The notes beneath the pieces were generated by a model. That model was given only the letters and a program-made list of their open reading frames with translations. It did no database searches and was not told the origin of the DNA. The position numbers and the translations under genes were made by a program. Below are positions 35,160-45,638 of a stretch of 64,000 bases of DNA, one piece after another. Source of the stretch: Hyphomicrobium sp. NDB2Meth4 (GTDB lineage Bacteria > Pseudomonadota > Alphaproteobacteria > Rhizobiales > Hyphomicrobiaceae); assembly GCF_900117445.1 (NCBI RefSeq), contig NZ_FPEJ01000013.1, positions 682,001 to 746,000 on the forward strand, read 5' to 3'. Numbering within the stretch: position 1 is the first letter of the stretch; each line of letters opens with the position of its first letter.

Positions 35160-36050
35160 ATGACGATAAGAAGCATGACGGGCTTTGCCCGCGCCGAGGG
35201 CTCGCTGGATAGCGCGAGCTGGCACTGGGAGATTCGCAGCGTCAATGGGCGCGGCCTCGATGTGCGCCTGCGCTTTCCGTCCGGCCTCGAATACGTGGAG
35301 CCTCGCGTACGCGAAGCCGTCGCCCGTCACGTAACGCGTGGCAGCGTCAACATCACGCTCGTTGTCGACCGGGCAGGGGCCGGCGCTGAGATCCGCCTCA
35401 ACGAGACCGCGCTCGCGCAGGTGATGCAGGCGGCTGAACGTATCCGCAACCTGACCGACGCAGCTCCCCCGCGTGTCGATGGGCTCATCGCAATCAAGGG
35501 CGTTCTCGACATCATCGAGCCGCAGGACGACCCCGAGCAACAGGCTGCCCGCGCCGATGCGATGCTGGTCTCGCTTGAAAGCGGCCTTGCGGCGCTCGTC
35601 ACCGCGCGCACTGCGGAAGGCAACAGGCTAGCATCGGTACTGGCCGGTCAGCTTGCCGAGATCGAGCGCCTCGTAGAGGTCGTCCGCACATCGCCCGCGC
35701 GCACGCCGCAAGCCATTGAGGAGCGTCTCAAGGAGCAGGTTCGCCGCATCCTCGACGCTGGCGCCGGCAGCTTCGATCCCGGCCGTTTGCATCAGGAAGC
35801 TGTGCTGCTGGCAACGCGCGCCGATGTCGCCGAAGAGCTGCAGCGTCTCGATTCCCACATTGGCGCCGCGCGCGAGTTGCTCGCCGATGACGGCGCCGTC
35901 GGCCGCAAGCTCGATTTCCTTGCTCAGGAGTTCAACCGCGAAGCCAATACGCTATGCTCAAAAGCGAGCGATATCGACATTACGCGTGCTGGCTTGGCAT
36001 TGAAGCAGGTGATCGACCAGCTTCGTGAGCAAGTCCAGAACATCGAATAA
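35160..36050 (+). CDS. YicC family endoribonuclease-like protein
   Basis: A 296-residue protein starting MTIRSMTGFARAEG, the YicC signature. It includes NGRGLDVRLRFP and the C-terminal DUF1732 region with FLAQEFNREANTLCSKA. YicC proteins are endoribonucleases in E. coli; in Rhizobiales the gene stands before gmk. The gap to gmk is 41 bp. Confidence 0.93.
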   Translation: MTIRSMTGFARAEGSLDSASWHWEIRSVNGRGLDVRLRFPSGLEYVEPRVREAVARHVTRGSVNITLVVDRAGAGAEIRLNETALAQVMQAAERIRNLTDAAPPRVDGLIAIKGVLDIIEPQDDPEQQAARADAMLVSLESGLAALVTARTAEGNRLASVLAGQLAEIERLVEVVRTSPARTPQAIEERLKEQVRRILDAGAGSFDPGRLHQEAVLLATRADVAEELQRLDSHIGAARELLADDGAVGRKLDFLAQEFNREANTLCSKASDIDITRAGLALKQVIDQLREQVQNIE

Positions 36051-36091
36051 CCAACAAAGGGGCCGGCGCGCTCGGCGCGACGAGAATACTG

Positions 36092-36733
36092 ATGGGAGAC
36101 ACGCCGACCATAAAGCGCCGCGGGCTGCTGCTCGTGCTGTCCTCTCCTTCGGGAGCGGGCAAGACGACCATCGCCCGCCGTCTCATTGACGCCGACCCCG
36201 ATATTTCGATGTCGGTATCCGTCACGACACGCAAGCCACGCCCCGGCGAGGTGGACGGAAGAGACTACACGTTCATCGACGCCGACGCGTTCAAGCGCAT
36301 GGCAGACGCAAACCAGCTCATCGAGTGGGCGCAGGTGTTCGACAACTTCTACGGCACGCCACGCGCCCCGGTCGAAGCTGCCGTCGAGCGTGGGCAAGAT
36401 ATCCTCTTCGACATCGATTGGCAGGGCGCTCAGCAGCTCTCGGAGAAAATGAAGCATGACGTCGTGCGTGTATTTATTTTGCCTCCGTCCGCTGACTCCC
36501 TCGAGCAGCGGCTACGCGCGCGCGCACAAGATCCCGACGACGTCGTTCGCCGCCGCATGGACGCGGCCGCCGATGAGCTCAGTCATTGGCCGGAGTACGA
36601 CTACGTCATCGTCAACAGCGACTTGCCGACTTCCATGGAAGGGCTGACGGCCATTCTTGCGGCCGAGCGCCTTCGCCGCGATCGTCTCAACGGGCTAACT
36701 GCTTTCGTCAGGGAAATGCAGAGCCACCTATGA
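36092..36733 (+). CDS. gmk: Guanylate kinase
   Basis: A 213-residue kinase that makes GDP from GMP. The P-loop SSPSGAGKTT is at about 17-26, the GMP-binding SVSVTTRKPRPGEVDGRDY is seen in part as TTRKPRPGEVDGRDY, and LID residues are in RRRMDAAADE. Its stop overlaps the start of the lipase-like gene (ATGA). Confidence 0.97.
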   Translation: MGDTPTIKRRGLLLVLSSPSGAGKTTIARRLIDADPDISMSVSVTTRKPRPGEVDGRDYTFIDADAFKRMADANQLIEWAQVFDNFYGTPRAPVEAAVERGQDILFDIDWQGAQQLSEKMKHDVVRVFILPPSADSLEQRLRARAQDPDDVVRRRMDAAADELSHWPEYDYVIVNSDLPTSMEGLTAILAAERLRRDRLNGLTAFVREMQSHL

Positions 36734-37908
36734 CGCGTACCTTCGCAGCCCTTCTGTGCGCTGCAGTGATGGCGCTTCTCCCTGCCGGCCGCGCTTGGTC
36801 ACGGGAGGATCCGGGGCTGGGGAACGTCAGCCAGCGCGAGATCGCCAACGCGAGCCTGGGTACAATTCTGCGCGTGTGGCCGCAACTCGGTGGCTCGACC
36901 GGCAACGCAAAGGCCTATCGCATTCTCTACCGCTCGACCGGCGTCAACGGTGAACCCATCGCCGTCTCCGGCGCGGTCTTCATTCCGCTGGCGCCGCCGC
37001 CGCACGGCAAGCGCGACATCATCGCCTGGGCGCACCCGACGACCGGCGTCGTCGATCGCTGTGCGCCCACCCTGCTGCCGGACCTTGCTGGCACCATCGC
37101 TGGGCTGGAGGAAATGCTGCGCCGGGGATACATCGTCGTTGCGACCGACTACGAGGGCCTCGGCACGGAGGGAATGCACCCCTATCTCGTCGGCGCCAGC
37201 GAAGCCCGGAGCGTGCTCGATTCCGTCCGCGCCGCGCGCCTGCTGCCGGATGCAAACGCCAGCAACCGCTTCGCGGTGTGGGGACACTCCCAGGGTGGCC
37301 ACGCTGCGCTGTTCACCGGCGAGGAGGCCGCTGCTTACGCGCCGGAGCTGAAGCTTGTCGGCGTCGCCGCAGCGGCGCCAGCGACCTACCTTGTCGAACT
37401 ATTCAAGGCTGACCGCGGTTCCATCTCGGGCAACAGCCTCACCGCCATGGCACTGTTGTCTTGGTCGACGATCTACAAAGTTCCGGCGCAGACAGCGCTT
37501 GCCTCGGGTGCCAAGCGCGCTTACGAGGCCGCCGCATCGAGTTGCATCCAGACCATCGACGAGATGCTGAAGCTGGAACAGTCCGCGCGCACCCTGCAGC
37601 GTCGTTTCCTCAAGATCGACCCAACCAAGAGCGAGCCCTGGCGCGCGATCATGCTTGCGAACTCTCCGGGACGGAAGCCTGCCGGGGCTCCCGTCTTCAT
37701 TGCCCAGGGCACTGAGGATGAAACCGTGCATCCCCCGATTACGCGCCGGTTCGCCGACCACCTCTGCCGTAATGGCACGCCCGTATTCGTGAAATACCTC
37801 GTCGGCGTCGGCCACTCTTATGCGGGGTACGACGGAGCGAACGACGCCATCTCCTGGATGGCGGATCGGTTCAGGGGGCTGCCTGCACCGTCGCTCTGTA
37901 AGCGCTGA
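36730..37908 (+). CDS. Secreted alpha/beta hydrolase (secretory-lipase type), copy 1
   Basis: A 392-residue protein with a signal peptide (MTRTFAALLCAAVMALLPAG). The nucleophile elbow GHSQGG puts Ser at about 187; AQGTEDETV carries the Asp and GVGHSYAGY the His of the triad. A Cys pair near DRCAPTLL and the C-terminal LCRN is possible. It resembles fungal-type secretory lipases in domain class. The gene overlaps gmk by 4 bp. A paralogue follows 136 bp later. Substrate unknown. Confidence 0.9.
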   Translation: MTRTFAALLCAAVMALLPAGRAWSREDPGLGNVSQREIANASLGTILRVWPQLGGSTGNAKAYRILYRSTGVNGEPIAVSGAVFIPLAPPPHGKRDIIAWAHPTTGVVDRCAPTLLPDLAGTIAGLEEMLRRGYIVVATDYEGLGTEGMHPYLVGASEARSVLDSVRAARLLPDANASNRFAVWGHSQGGHAALFTGEEAAAYAPELKLVGVAAAAPATYLVELFKADRGSISGNSLTAMALLSWSTIYKVPAQTALASGAKRAYEAAASSCIQTIDEMLKLEQSARTLQRRFLKIDPTKSEPWRAIMLANSPGRKPAGAPVFIAQGTEDETVHPPITRRFADHLCRNGTPVFVKYLVGVGHSYAGYDGANDAISWMADRFRGLPAPSLCKR

Positions 37909-38044
37909 CCCGGCGTTCACCGTGCTGTCATGCGCGAAGTGCTTCTGTCATTTACCGTTCTGGCAGTTTGCCCGGCGCTGAGCCTGAAAATAGGCAGCAT
38001 ACGCGGCGAGCTGTAGTGTCCCTTCTACAATCAGGGGTAATCCG

Positions 38045-39256
38045 GTGCAGTTTGGCATTTGCGTCCACCTCGATCCCCTGCTCGCGGTAGCGTTGGCACT
38101 CGCCTTTGCTTGGTTCTCGCCATTGGGGCTGAAGCCAGCCAGCGCGGCGCCTGAATTCACCAAGCTGGACATCTCTCAGGCTGAGCTGCGCAAGGCAAAG
38201 CCCGGGTATGTGTTCCACATTCATCCGCAGATCGGTGGCGCACCCGCCAACGCAAAGGCATTCCGCATCATCTACCGCTCGACCAACTTGAAGGGCGAGC
38301 CGATTGCGGTGTCTGGCACGGTCATCTACCCAGCGGGCCCAGCGCCCAAGGAAGGACGCAACGTCATTGCGTGGGCGCACTACACCACAGGCGTAGCCGG
38401 CCGTTGTGCTCCGACTCTGCTGCCCAATCTCTCTGGTACGATAGCCGGGTTAGAGGACATGCTGTCCCGCGGCTACGTCGTGGTCGCGACCGACTACGAA
38501 GGGCTCGGCGCGCCTGGTGTGCACGCCTACCTCGTCGGTGTCAGTGAGGCCCGCTCGGTCATCGATTCCGTGCGGGCCGCACGCAATCTCAACGGCACCC
38601 ACGCCACCAACCGGTTCGCCGTCTGGGGACACTCGCAAGGCGGTCACGCCGCGCTGTTCACCGGCGAGATCGCCGCATCCTACGCGCCCGAGCTGAAGCT
38701 CGTGGCACTGGCGACGGCCGCCCCGGCCACCGACCTTGTTGAGCTGTTCAAAGCGCAGAAGGGATCGATCGCGGGCGACAGTCTCACCGCCATGGCCCTA
38801 CTCTCCTGGTCGAGGACATACAACTTGCCGCTCGACAGCGTGCTCGACGAGGGGGCCGAGGCGCGCTTCGAAAAGGTCGCCGAGAGCTGCATCCAATCCA
38901 TCTCGCAGATGCTCAAACTGTTGAAGCTGGCGCAGCCGCTGAAGAAGGCGTTCCTCAAAACGGATCCGGTGCAACAGCCGGCTTGGCGCGAGCTCATGCA
39001 GCAGAATTCGCCCGGCGCGTTGCCGATCAAGGTGCCGGTCTTTATCGCCCAGGGCACCGGCGACACGACCGTGAAGCCCGAGATCACGCAAAAATTCGCC
39101 AAGGCCCTGTGCGCGAGCGGCACGCCCGTCACGCTGCGCCTGATGAAGAACGCGTCACACAGCTACGCCGCCGAGAAGAGTGCATACGCTGCTGTCCTCT
39201 GGCTGACCGATCGCTTCAAGGGAAGGCCAGCACCCAACGACTGTGCGAACAAGTGA
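38045..39256 (+). CDS. Secreted alpha/beta hydrolase (secretory-lipase type), copy 2
   Basis: A 403-residue paralogue of the preceding gene, clearly colinear with it: shared blocks include IYRSTN.KGEPIAVSG, GVAGRCAPTLLPNLSGT (in part) and VWGHSQGGHAALFTGE. Ser about 197, Asp in AQGTGDTTV and His in NASHSYAAE make the triad. It has its own signal peptide with a GTG start. The second copy's conserved catalytic residues argue that both are active. Duplication then divergence is the simplest reading. Confidence 0.88.
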   Translation: MQFGICVHLDPLLAVALALAFAWFSPLGLKPASAAPEFTKLDISQAELRKAKPGYVFHIHPQIGGAPANAKAFRIIYRSTNLKGEPIAVSGTVIYPAGPAPKEGRNVIAWAHYTTGVAGRCAPTLLPNLSGTIAGLEDMLSRGYVVVATDYEGLGAPGVHAYLVGVSEARSVIDSVRAARNLNGTHATNRFAVWGHSQGGHAALFTGEIAASYAPELKLVALATAAPATDLVELFKAQKGSIAGDSLTAMALLSWSRTYNLPLDSVLDEGAEARFEKVAESCIQSISQMLKLLKLAQPLKKAFLKTDPVQQPAWRELMQQNSPGALPIKVPVFIAQGTGDTTVKPEITQKFAKALCASGTPVTLRLMKNASHSYAAEKSAYAAVLWLTDRFKGRPAPNDCANK

Positions 39257-39327
39257 GCCGGTTGAGGACAATTCCGTAACGCCTCGCGTGCTAGGGGTGC
39301 AGTCCCGAAACTGCGCCGGACTCGACC

Positions 39328-39882
39328 ATGCTGCGTACCGCGTTGTCTCTACGCCTCGTGTTGCTCTCAGCAGCCTTCGGGACGTTCGTCGGCGCCCTCA
39401 TCATGTTCTGGCAGGGGTTGGCGCTGACGTTTGAAGCGGCCGAAGGCCTCTACCGGCACGCCGATCACAAGCTCATCACTGCTGCAGTCATGGGTGCCAC
39501 AGACATCTTCCTGTTCGGCATCGTGCTCGTCATCTTCACCTACGCGATCGTCTTTGGCTTCGTCTTCAAGCTCGCGCGCCATGACCGCAAGAAGCTGCGC
39601 GCCTGGATGCGCCCCACCGGCATGCACGAATTGAAGACGACGCTGATCAGCGCCATCCTCGTCTACCTCGTTGTCGATTTCGCAACCGACTGGGCCGAAC
39701 GCGGAAATGCCATGAGCTGGGAGATATTGGTGAAGCCCGCATCGATACTCATGCTGGCTGCAGCGCTGCGGCTGTTTGCCAACGAGCCCAACACCGACGA
39801 CGACAGCGGCACCGAGGCAAGCCCGATGGGAGCACACGTCCCCGTGCCAACGCCACCGCCCTCACCGACGCCCCAGGCCTGA
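39328..39882 (+). CDS. YqhA family (UPF0114) membrane protein
   Basis: A 184-residue protein with four hydrophobic helices: [20 protein letters not shown] (seen in part), an [15 protein letters not shown] region, a basic loop [11 protein letters not shown] and [16 protein letters not shown]. These are hallmarks of YqhA proteins, whose role is unknown. The C-terminal tail is Pro/Thr-rich and overlaps the 3' end of the convergent rsmA by 21 bp. Confidence 0.85.
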   Translation: MLRTALSLRLVLLSAAFGTFVGALIMFWQGLALTFEAAEGLYRHADHKLITAAVMGATDIFLFGIVLVIFTYAIVFGFVFKLARHDRKKLRAWMRPTGMHELKTTLISAILVYLVVDFATDWAERGNAMSWEILVKPASILMLAAALRLFANEPNTDDDSGTEASPMGAHVPVPTPPPSPTPQA

Positions 39883-40755
39883 GCGCTCGAAGATGAGCGC
39901 CATCCGGGCGAAGTCCTTCACTGTGAGGTCCTCGGCGCGCAGATTGCCCGCGATACCTGCAGCTTCGAGCAGTTGTTCTGCCTCCGGAGTGAGCTGCTTC
40001 AGGCTCGCCCGCAGCATCTTGCGTCTTTGCCCGAACGCGGCGGCCGTCACCTGAGCCAGGACGCGCGGCGTGCATGGCGGGTTCGGCTCCTTGTGGGGGA
40101 TGAACTCCACCACGGCCGATTCAACCTTGGGCGCCGGCGTGAAGGCTTCCCGCGGGACATTGAGCACGATGCGCGGCGCGCTGCGCCATTGCGACAGCAC
40201 CGACAGCCGCCCGTAGGCCTTGCTATTCGGAGCAGCAACGATGCGCTCGGCCACCTCTTTTTGAAACATGAGCACCATACGATCGAACCACGGCGGCCAT
40301 GGCTCGCTGTCGAGCCAGCCCGTCAGCAGCAGGGTCGCCACGCCATAGGGGAGGTTGGCGACGATGACTGCCTTACCGCGCGCAGCGCCGACCAGCTTCG
40401 GCCAGTCGGCCTCGAGCGCATCCCCGAAATGCACATCGAGCTGTCCGGGATAGCGCTGGGCAATCATATCGAGCGGGCCGCGCGCGCGCTCATCGCGCTC
40501 GACGGCAATCACGCGCTCGGCTCCCTCGAGCAGCAACGCTCGTGTCAGCCCGCCCGGGCCCGGTCCCACCTCGACGACCGTGCGCCCGGCGAGCGAGCCA
40601 GCCGCTCTCGCTATGCGCCGCGTCAGATTGAGGTCGAGAATGAAATTCTGCCCGAGGCTCTTTTTCGCCTCGAGCCCGAATGCGCGGATCACCTCGCGCA
40701 GCGGCGGTAACCCATCTGGGCTGGCGCCCGAGATCTCACGCTCGCCCGATGTCAT
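39862..40755 (-). CDS. rsmA: 16S rRNA dimethyladenosine transferase
   Basis: A 297-residue SAM-dependent methyltransferase that dimethylates two adenines of helix 45 in 16S rRNA. SAM-binding [11 protein letters not shown] and the catalytic [11 protein letters not shown] are present, along with the opening [11 protein letters not shown]. It overlaps pdxA by 4 bp (ATGA), so the pair is translationally coupled. Confidence 0.97.
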   Translation of the reverse strand: MTSGEREISGASPDGLPPLREVIRAFGLEAKKSLGQNFILDLNLTRRIARAAGSLAGRTVVEVGPGPGGLTRALLLEGAERVIAVERDERARGPLDMIAQRYPGQLDVHFGDALEADWPKLVGAARGKAVIVANLPYGVATLLLTGWLDSEPWPPWFDRMVLMFQKEVAERIVAAPNSKAYGRLSVLSQWRSAPRIVLNVPREAFTPAPKVESAVVEFIPHKEPNPPCTPRVLAQVTAAAFGQRRKMLRASLKQLTPEAEQLLEAAGIAGNLRAEDLTVKDFARMALIFERSGLGRR

Positions 40756-41792
40756 GGCGAGGCCGCGCGCGCCGCTGCAATCTCTGCGGCAAGCTTCAGG
40801 GCTGCAATCAGGCTGGCTGGCGAAGCACGCCCCTCGGCGGCGATGTCGAACGCCGTGCCATGGTCGGGCGACGTCCGCACGAACGGCAGCCCCAGCGTGA
40901 CGTTGACGCCTTCGTCGAACGCGAGTGTCTTCAGCGGAATGAGCGCCTGGTCGTGGTACATCGCAACAACGGCGTCATAGCCGCGACGCGCCGCGGCATG
41001 GAACAGCGTGTCGGCCGGATGTGGCCCGGTGACCGATAGCCCTTCCGCGCGCAGATCGGCGATAGCGGGAGCAATGGTTTCGATTTCCTCCCGGCCCATG
41101 GTGCCTTCCTCGCCCGCGTGTGGATTGAGCCCGGTGACGGCGATGCGCGGCGCGGCAATACCGAAATCCCGTTTCAGCGCAGCATAGGTGATGCGCACCG
41201 TCTCGAAGATCAGCGAGCGCGTGATGGCCTTTGGCACGCTCGCCAGAGCACAGTGCACGGTGAGCGGCACCACCCGCAGTCCGCCGCCCGCAAGCATCAT
41301 CACCGAGCGGTAGCTTCGTCCGTAGTGGCGCTCGGCGAGCGCGGCGAGAAACTCGGTGTGACCAGGGAATGGGAAATCTTCAGAGAGGACCACGTGCTTG
41401 GCGATCGGGTTCGTGACGATTGCAGCGGCCTCTCCCTGCACCACCGCCGCCGTCGCCGCATCGATAGCGCCAATGATCGCCTCCCGATTGGCCACATCGC
41501 CAACGCCGGCACGCGACGGCACAGGAAGCGGTGTATGCAACACAGGCAGCGCCGAGCCGAACGAGTCGATCGCCTCGGCGGGCGAAGAGACCGCCCGGAT
41601 GGGAACATTCAGGCTGAACCGCCGAGCGCGCTCAGCCAAAGTCTCTTTGTCGCCGAACAGCACGAATGGCGCGATGCCGTGATCCTGCCGCTGCAGCCAG
41701 GCGCGAAGAGTAATCTCTGGACCGATGCCCGCGGGATCACCCATGCTGACTGCGAGGGGGCGACGGGTTCGCGCGTGGCTCGCTGCGCTCAT
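40752..41792 (-). CDS. pdxA: 4-hydroxythreonine-4-phosphate dehydrogenase
   Basis: A 346-residue enzyme of the DXP-dependent vitamin B6 pathway, acting on 4-phosphohydroxy-L-threonine. [11 protein letters not shown] opens the protein; metal ligands lie in [17 protein letters not shown] and [11 protein letters not shown]. It is one base after the surA stop (TGAGATG), so the genes are coupled. Confidence 0.97.
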   Translation of the reverse strand: MSAASHARTRRPLAVSMGDPAGIGPEITLRAWLQRQDHGIAPFVLFGDKETLAERARRFSLNVPIRAVSSPAEAIDSFGSALPVLHTPLPVPSRAGVGDVANREAIIGAIDAATAAVVQGEAAAIVTNPIAKHVVLSEDFPFPGHTEFLAALAERHYGRSYRSVMMLAGGGLRVVPLTVHCALASVPKAITRSLIFETVRITYAALKRDFGIAAPRIAVTGLNPHAGEEGTMGREEIETIAPAIADLRAEGLSVTGPHPADTLFHAAARRGYDAVVAMYHDQALIPLKTLAFDEGVNVTLGLPFVRTSPDHGTAFDIAAEGRASPASLIAALKLAAEIAAARAASP

Positions 41793-41793
41793 C

Positions 41794-42999
41794 TCAGCGG
41801 TACTCGATATGAGCGTCCGTACGCAGGTCCTTCAGATACTTCTTCGACATGATCTCGAACTCCTTCTGCCGGAGTTCATTCTGCGCTGTTTCGCGCTGCG
41901 CATCCGCAGCCTTGACGACCTTGCGGCCACATACGGCCCACAGCTCCACGCCGTTCTCGCCGATCGTCGCCGGCAGCAGCTCATCGTCGTGGGCAGCAAG
42001 CAGCAGGCTGCGGGTTGGCTCGGGCAGACTGCTCGGCCGGCGGTCGCCGAGGTTGTCGAAGCGGGCACCGGGAACGCCGCGCGCCATCTGCTCCATGCCT
42101 TTGCAGCCGGTAAAGCGGCCCCGCAGGTTCTCGGCATCGCTAAGGCGCTGGGCGAGGCGCTTCTGATCCGGCGTGGGCGGCAGATTGAGGAGCACGCGAT
42201 GGATGCGCAACTCAACGTCGTCCTGCCCCTGCACCGAGGCCACCATCTTGTCGACGTCGCGGTTGGCAACAGAGATCTGATGACCGAACTTGCGGCGGAT
42301 CACGTCCGTCCATGACAGCGAGGCGCGGATGCGCTCGCGCATCACAGTAATGTTCGCGCCCATCTTCGACAGATGCTCTGCGAACTGCGCCGTGTTCATT
42401 TTGTTGCGCTCGGCCATGCCCGCCAGGATGCGCTCGACTTCGTCGTCAGCCGCAACGACGCTCAGCTTCTTGGCCTCCTGAAGCTTCAAGCGCTCGTCGA
42501 TCAACTCATCGAGGGCTTGCTTGCGCGCGGTCGGCACGAAGTCCTTTTCGATCTGCCGCCTGATGTTGGCAACGAACTCGCCCTGCAGCTGCTTCACGCG
42601 GGACTGCTGCTCTGCCTCCGACTTGGGAGGATTGGCCTGCAGCCGCTTGATGGCGAAGGCCTTGAACTCGTCGTTCATCTTCGGAGACTTGAGGCGGGCC
42701 TGCAGCTTCTGCTGCATCTCGGGAGCGCCGAGCATGGCGAGGGCTACGCGCTGCTCCACCTCATACCCGGTGATCGGCTCGTCGTTGACGAGAGCGACAA
42801 TCGACTGGATCGGCCGGTCAGCCGTGGTGTCGGCCTTCGCAACGGCCACACGCTTGTTCTGTGCTGCGCTGGAGGCCGCGGTAAAGGGCACAGCCAGGAG
42901 CGCAGCAAGGGCGAGCGCGCCAGCCGTCCGCAGCGGCCGCGCACGGGGTGCGTCCGAATGGGAGTACGAGTGCCGTTTCAGTCTGATCGTGCAGGACAT
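41794..42999 (-). CDS. surA: SurA-type periplasmic chaperone / peptidyl-prolyl isomerase
   Basis: A 401-residue periplasmic protein with a signal sequence (LRTAGALALAALLAVPFTA, in part) ending near SSAAQ. The SurA N-terminal chaperone domain spans about 60-225: IQSIVALVNDEPITGYEVEQ (in part) through KQALDELIDERLKLQEAK. The PPIase region after about 240 is only weakly parvulin-like, so the protein may be a chaperone more than an isomerase. It assists outer-membrane protein assembly and sits next to lptD, a known type of client. Confidence 0.9.
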   Translation of the reverse strand: MSCTIRLKRHSYSHSDAPRARPLRTAGALALAALLAVPFTAASSAAQNKRVAVAKADTTADRPIQSIVALVNDEPITGYEVEQRVALAMLGAPEMQQKLQARLKSPKMNDEFKAFAIKRLQANPPKSEAEQQSRVKQLQGEFVANIRRQIEKDFVPTARKQALDELIDERLKLQEAKKLSVVAADDEVERILAGMAERNKMNTAQFAEHLSKMGANITVMRERIRASLSWTDVIRRKFGHQISVANRDVDKMVASVQGQDDVELRIHRVLLNLPPTPDQKRLAQRLSDAENLRGRFTGCKGMEQMARGVPGARFDNLGDRRPSSLPEPTRSLLLAAHDDELLPATIGENGVELWAVCGRKVVKAADAQRETAQNELRQKEFEIMSKKYLKDLRTDAHIEYR

Positions 43000-43187
43000 C
43001 TTATATTGCGGTCTTTCGCATCCTTGGGGCCCCGGCCGCAGCAGCCTGATGAGCGTGCGCCCGGCAATGTGACCTCTTATTGACGCAAACCTTGGCGCTC
43101 ACGTGACGACCGGGCAATGCGCCGTCGGGTCGCCTCATCAACGTTAAGCCGCAGCCACCGCCCGCACGCGGGATCAAGCGGGCGCCG

Positions 43188-45635
43188 TTAGTTGGACGTG
43201 GCACCCGACTGCTGTTCGCTGAAGTTGAAGTCCAGCGCGCTGGTTGAATAGCCGAACTCTCCAAGGTGCTTCAGCTCGAAACGAAGCATGAGCGTCTGGC
43301 CGTCGGTCAGGTTCGGGTTGACATAGTAGTTGTCGGTATACGTGGCGGTGAGCACGAAGCACTCGTCGGCGTAGCGAAGCTGGAACATGTCTGAAGCCAG
43401 CTCGTCCGCGTCGATGTCATAGCGCATCGCAGCCGCGACGCTCCAGCGATCGGTGAGGCGCAGGCCCAAGCTGGCATAGATGTCTTCCTGGGCCGTATCG
43501 ATACCGTTCGTCGGATCGGTGTTCAGGTAAGCGTAGACAGCATTCGCCGACAGGGGCCCGAAGTTGACCTGCCCACCCGTATCGAGGCGCGCGAGGGCAA
43601 AATTCGACTGGTCGAAGCGCGACTGGGCGATCAGATTGATGAAGCTCCACGGGGCGAAATAGGCGCCGAGCACGTAGTCCGAGCGATCGTTCTGCAGACC
43701 GCTGTAGGGCGTGAACACCGGGTTGCCGTTTACGTCGAGACCAGGGTCGGCGTAGGGGTTCGTACCCGCAAGATGATAGCTTTCGCCGGCCAGGATGCGC
43801 GCATAACCACCAGTGTTGGACTGGAAGGTATACTGCAGACCGACGTTGGCCCGTGTGCCCACCTCGATCCGGTCATAGCCGGAGAACTTCGTCATTTCGA
43901 ACAGGTTTGTGTCGTCGAACACGAGGCTCTGCGCATCCTCGTTCGGCAAACCGTTCTGATCGATCGACGCCTGGCGAGCGATGATCTGGCCGATCGGTTC
44001 GATCACGTGCGATCCGCCGGAGGTATTGGCTACCCACGGATAAGCAACCGTGACGCCGCCAGCCGCAAGGCCGCGTGCAAGTGAGGTGCTGTCGAGCGGC
44101 GCAGAGATGTCGTACGGATCAACATAGTTGCTGATCTGATAGACGTCGCCGCGCAACTGCGCGAACGGCGTGTAGGTAATGCCGATCGGATCCGTCAGGC
44201 GACGACGCCAATTCAGCTCGGTCACCACGCGGTTCATCTGCTGGTTCGTGTCAGCAAACGGCGCAAAACTCGTGGCATCCTGATTGCTGGAGAGGGCCAT
44301 CGCATTGGTCGTCCAAGACAGCTCGCCACCTAGGACCGGGTCAGCAAACACATAATTATAGTCCAGGATGGGATAGGCGTACTGCTTGGTCTCGCTCGTT
44401 CCCGCTGTGGTGTAACCCAGATCGGTGAACTCGTACGCCGCGAGCTGGAAGAAGTTGCGGTCCGACAAGCCGTTGAAGAAGATCTTGTTCACGCGATCGG
44501 TGAGCAGGATGTTGTCGAGCTTGTAGAAACGACGGAATTCGTCATCCGTTTCCGTCGTTACATCCCAGCCGAACTTCCACCAGCTCCCGAGGTTGAACAG
44601 GCCCTTGGTATCGAGGCTGCCGCGCCAACCGTCATACTGCTCGCGGTTTTCGATCGACGAGGGCAGGGTGGCGTAGTCCTGATCTATGCCTGAGCCCTTG
44701 ATGTAATACTGGCCGTTCTCGGTACGGTGGCGCCACTCGCCCTGCCACAGCATGCCCTGTCGCGAGCTCACCATCGGGTAGAAGGTGAAGTCGTAGTTCG
44801 GCGCCAGCGCGAAATAGTAGGGAATGGTCGTCGCATAGCCGAGGTTGTCCGAGATTGACGGCTGCGGCATCAGGAAGCCCGACTTGCGCTTCACCGACGG
44901 GTCGGCGTGCTCGAAATAGGGCGTATAGAGGATCGGCACGCCGAACAGCTCGAAGCGCGCATCCTGATAGGTGATCGTCGCGGCCTGCTGATCGTGGATC
45001 ACCGTTGCGGCGCTCAAGCACCACAGCGGCGGCATGCCATCGCTCGTTTTACAAGGCGTGAAGCGACCGTTCTTGAACACCGTGGTGTTGCCGGCGCGGC
45101 GCTCCGCGGATTCCGCAGCAATGCGCGTGTCGTCACTGGCGACCACGGAAAGCTGCGAGACGAAGCCGTCTCGGAAGTCGTCGGTGAGCGTGTAGCGATC
45201 CGCGCGAACGATGTTTCCGTTCGGCTCCTTCAGCACCACGTTGCCGACAGCCGTCAGCGTGTTGGCCGACTGGTCGTAAACCACTTGGTCAGCAGTGAGG
45301 ATGTAGTTGTTGTAATAGATTTCGACGTTGCCGCGCGCGATCACCTTGTTGCCGCCGGTGTCGTACACGAGCTCGTCGCCCTGCAGGTACAGCGGCTGCG
45401 ACTTGTCGATGTTCCGAGAGGGCCCGACAAGGCTCTGCTTCGGAAACGAGCTTTGTCGCTGGACACTCGGGGCCAGCGTTGAGGGGTCTTGAGCGTACGC
45501 GTCAGAGACCGGCGCTAGCGAGGCACTGAGCGCCACCGCGAGCACGGCCATACGCACCCAGCCAGCAGCCTTCCGGTGCCGGCAGGTGACGCGTGACGAT
45601 CCGCAACCCTCATGCGGTGCCCGCGTTAAACGCAT
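43188..45635 (-). CDS. lptD: LPS-assembly protein LptD
   Basis: A protein of 815 residues, the outer-membrane translocon that inserts LPS. A signal region is followed by an OstA/LptA-like beta-jellyroll at about 85-200 (GGNKVIARGNVEIYYNNYI in part, VYDQSANTLTAVGNV) and a large beta-barrel to the C-terminus. ATG at 45635 follows AGGAGG, which lies inside the end of lptG; GTG at 45638 is possible. Only a small number of cysteines is seen, unlike the disulfide set of E. coli LptD. Confidence 0.95.
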   Translation of the reverse strand: MRLTRAPHEGCGSSRVTCRHRKAAGWVRMAVLAVALSASLAPVSDAYAQDPSTLAPSVQRQSSFPKQSLVGPSRNIDKSQPLYLQGDELVYDTGGNKVIARGNVEIYYNNYILTADQVVYDQSANTLTAVGNVVLKEPNGNIVRADRYTLTDDFRDGFVSQLSVVASDDTRIAAESAERRAGNTTVFKNGRFTPCKTSDGMPPLWCLSAATVIHDQQAATITYQDARFELFGVPILYTPYFEHADPSVKRKSGFLMPQPSISDNLGYATTIPYYFALAPNYDFTFYPMVSSRQGMLWQGEWRHRTENGQYYIKGSGIDQDYATLPSSIENREQYDGWRGSLDTKGLFNLGSWWKFGWDVTTETDDEFRRFYKLDNILLTDRVNKIFFNGLSDRNFFQLAAYEFTDLGYTTAGTSETKQYAYPILDYNYVFADPVLGGELSWTTNAMALSSNQDATSFAPFADTNQQMNRVVTELNWRRRLTDPIGITYTPFAQLRGDVYQISNYVDPYDISAPLDSTSLARGLAAGGVTVAYPWVANTSGGSHVIEPIGQIIARQASIDQNGLPNEDAQSLVFDDTNLFEMTKFSGYDRIEVGTRANVGLQYTFQSNTGGYARILAGESYHLAGTNPYADPGLDVNGNPVFTPYSGLQNDRSDYVLGAYFAPWSFINLIAQSRFDQSNFALARLDTGGQVNFGPLSANAVYAYLNTDPTNGIDTAQEDIYASLGLRLTDRWSVAAAMRYDIDADELASDMFQLRYADECFVLTATYTDNYYVNPNLTDGQTLMLRFELKHLGEFGYSTSALDFNFSEQQSGATSN

Positions 45636-45638
45636 CAC

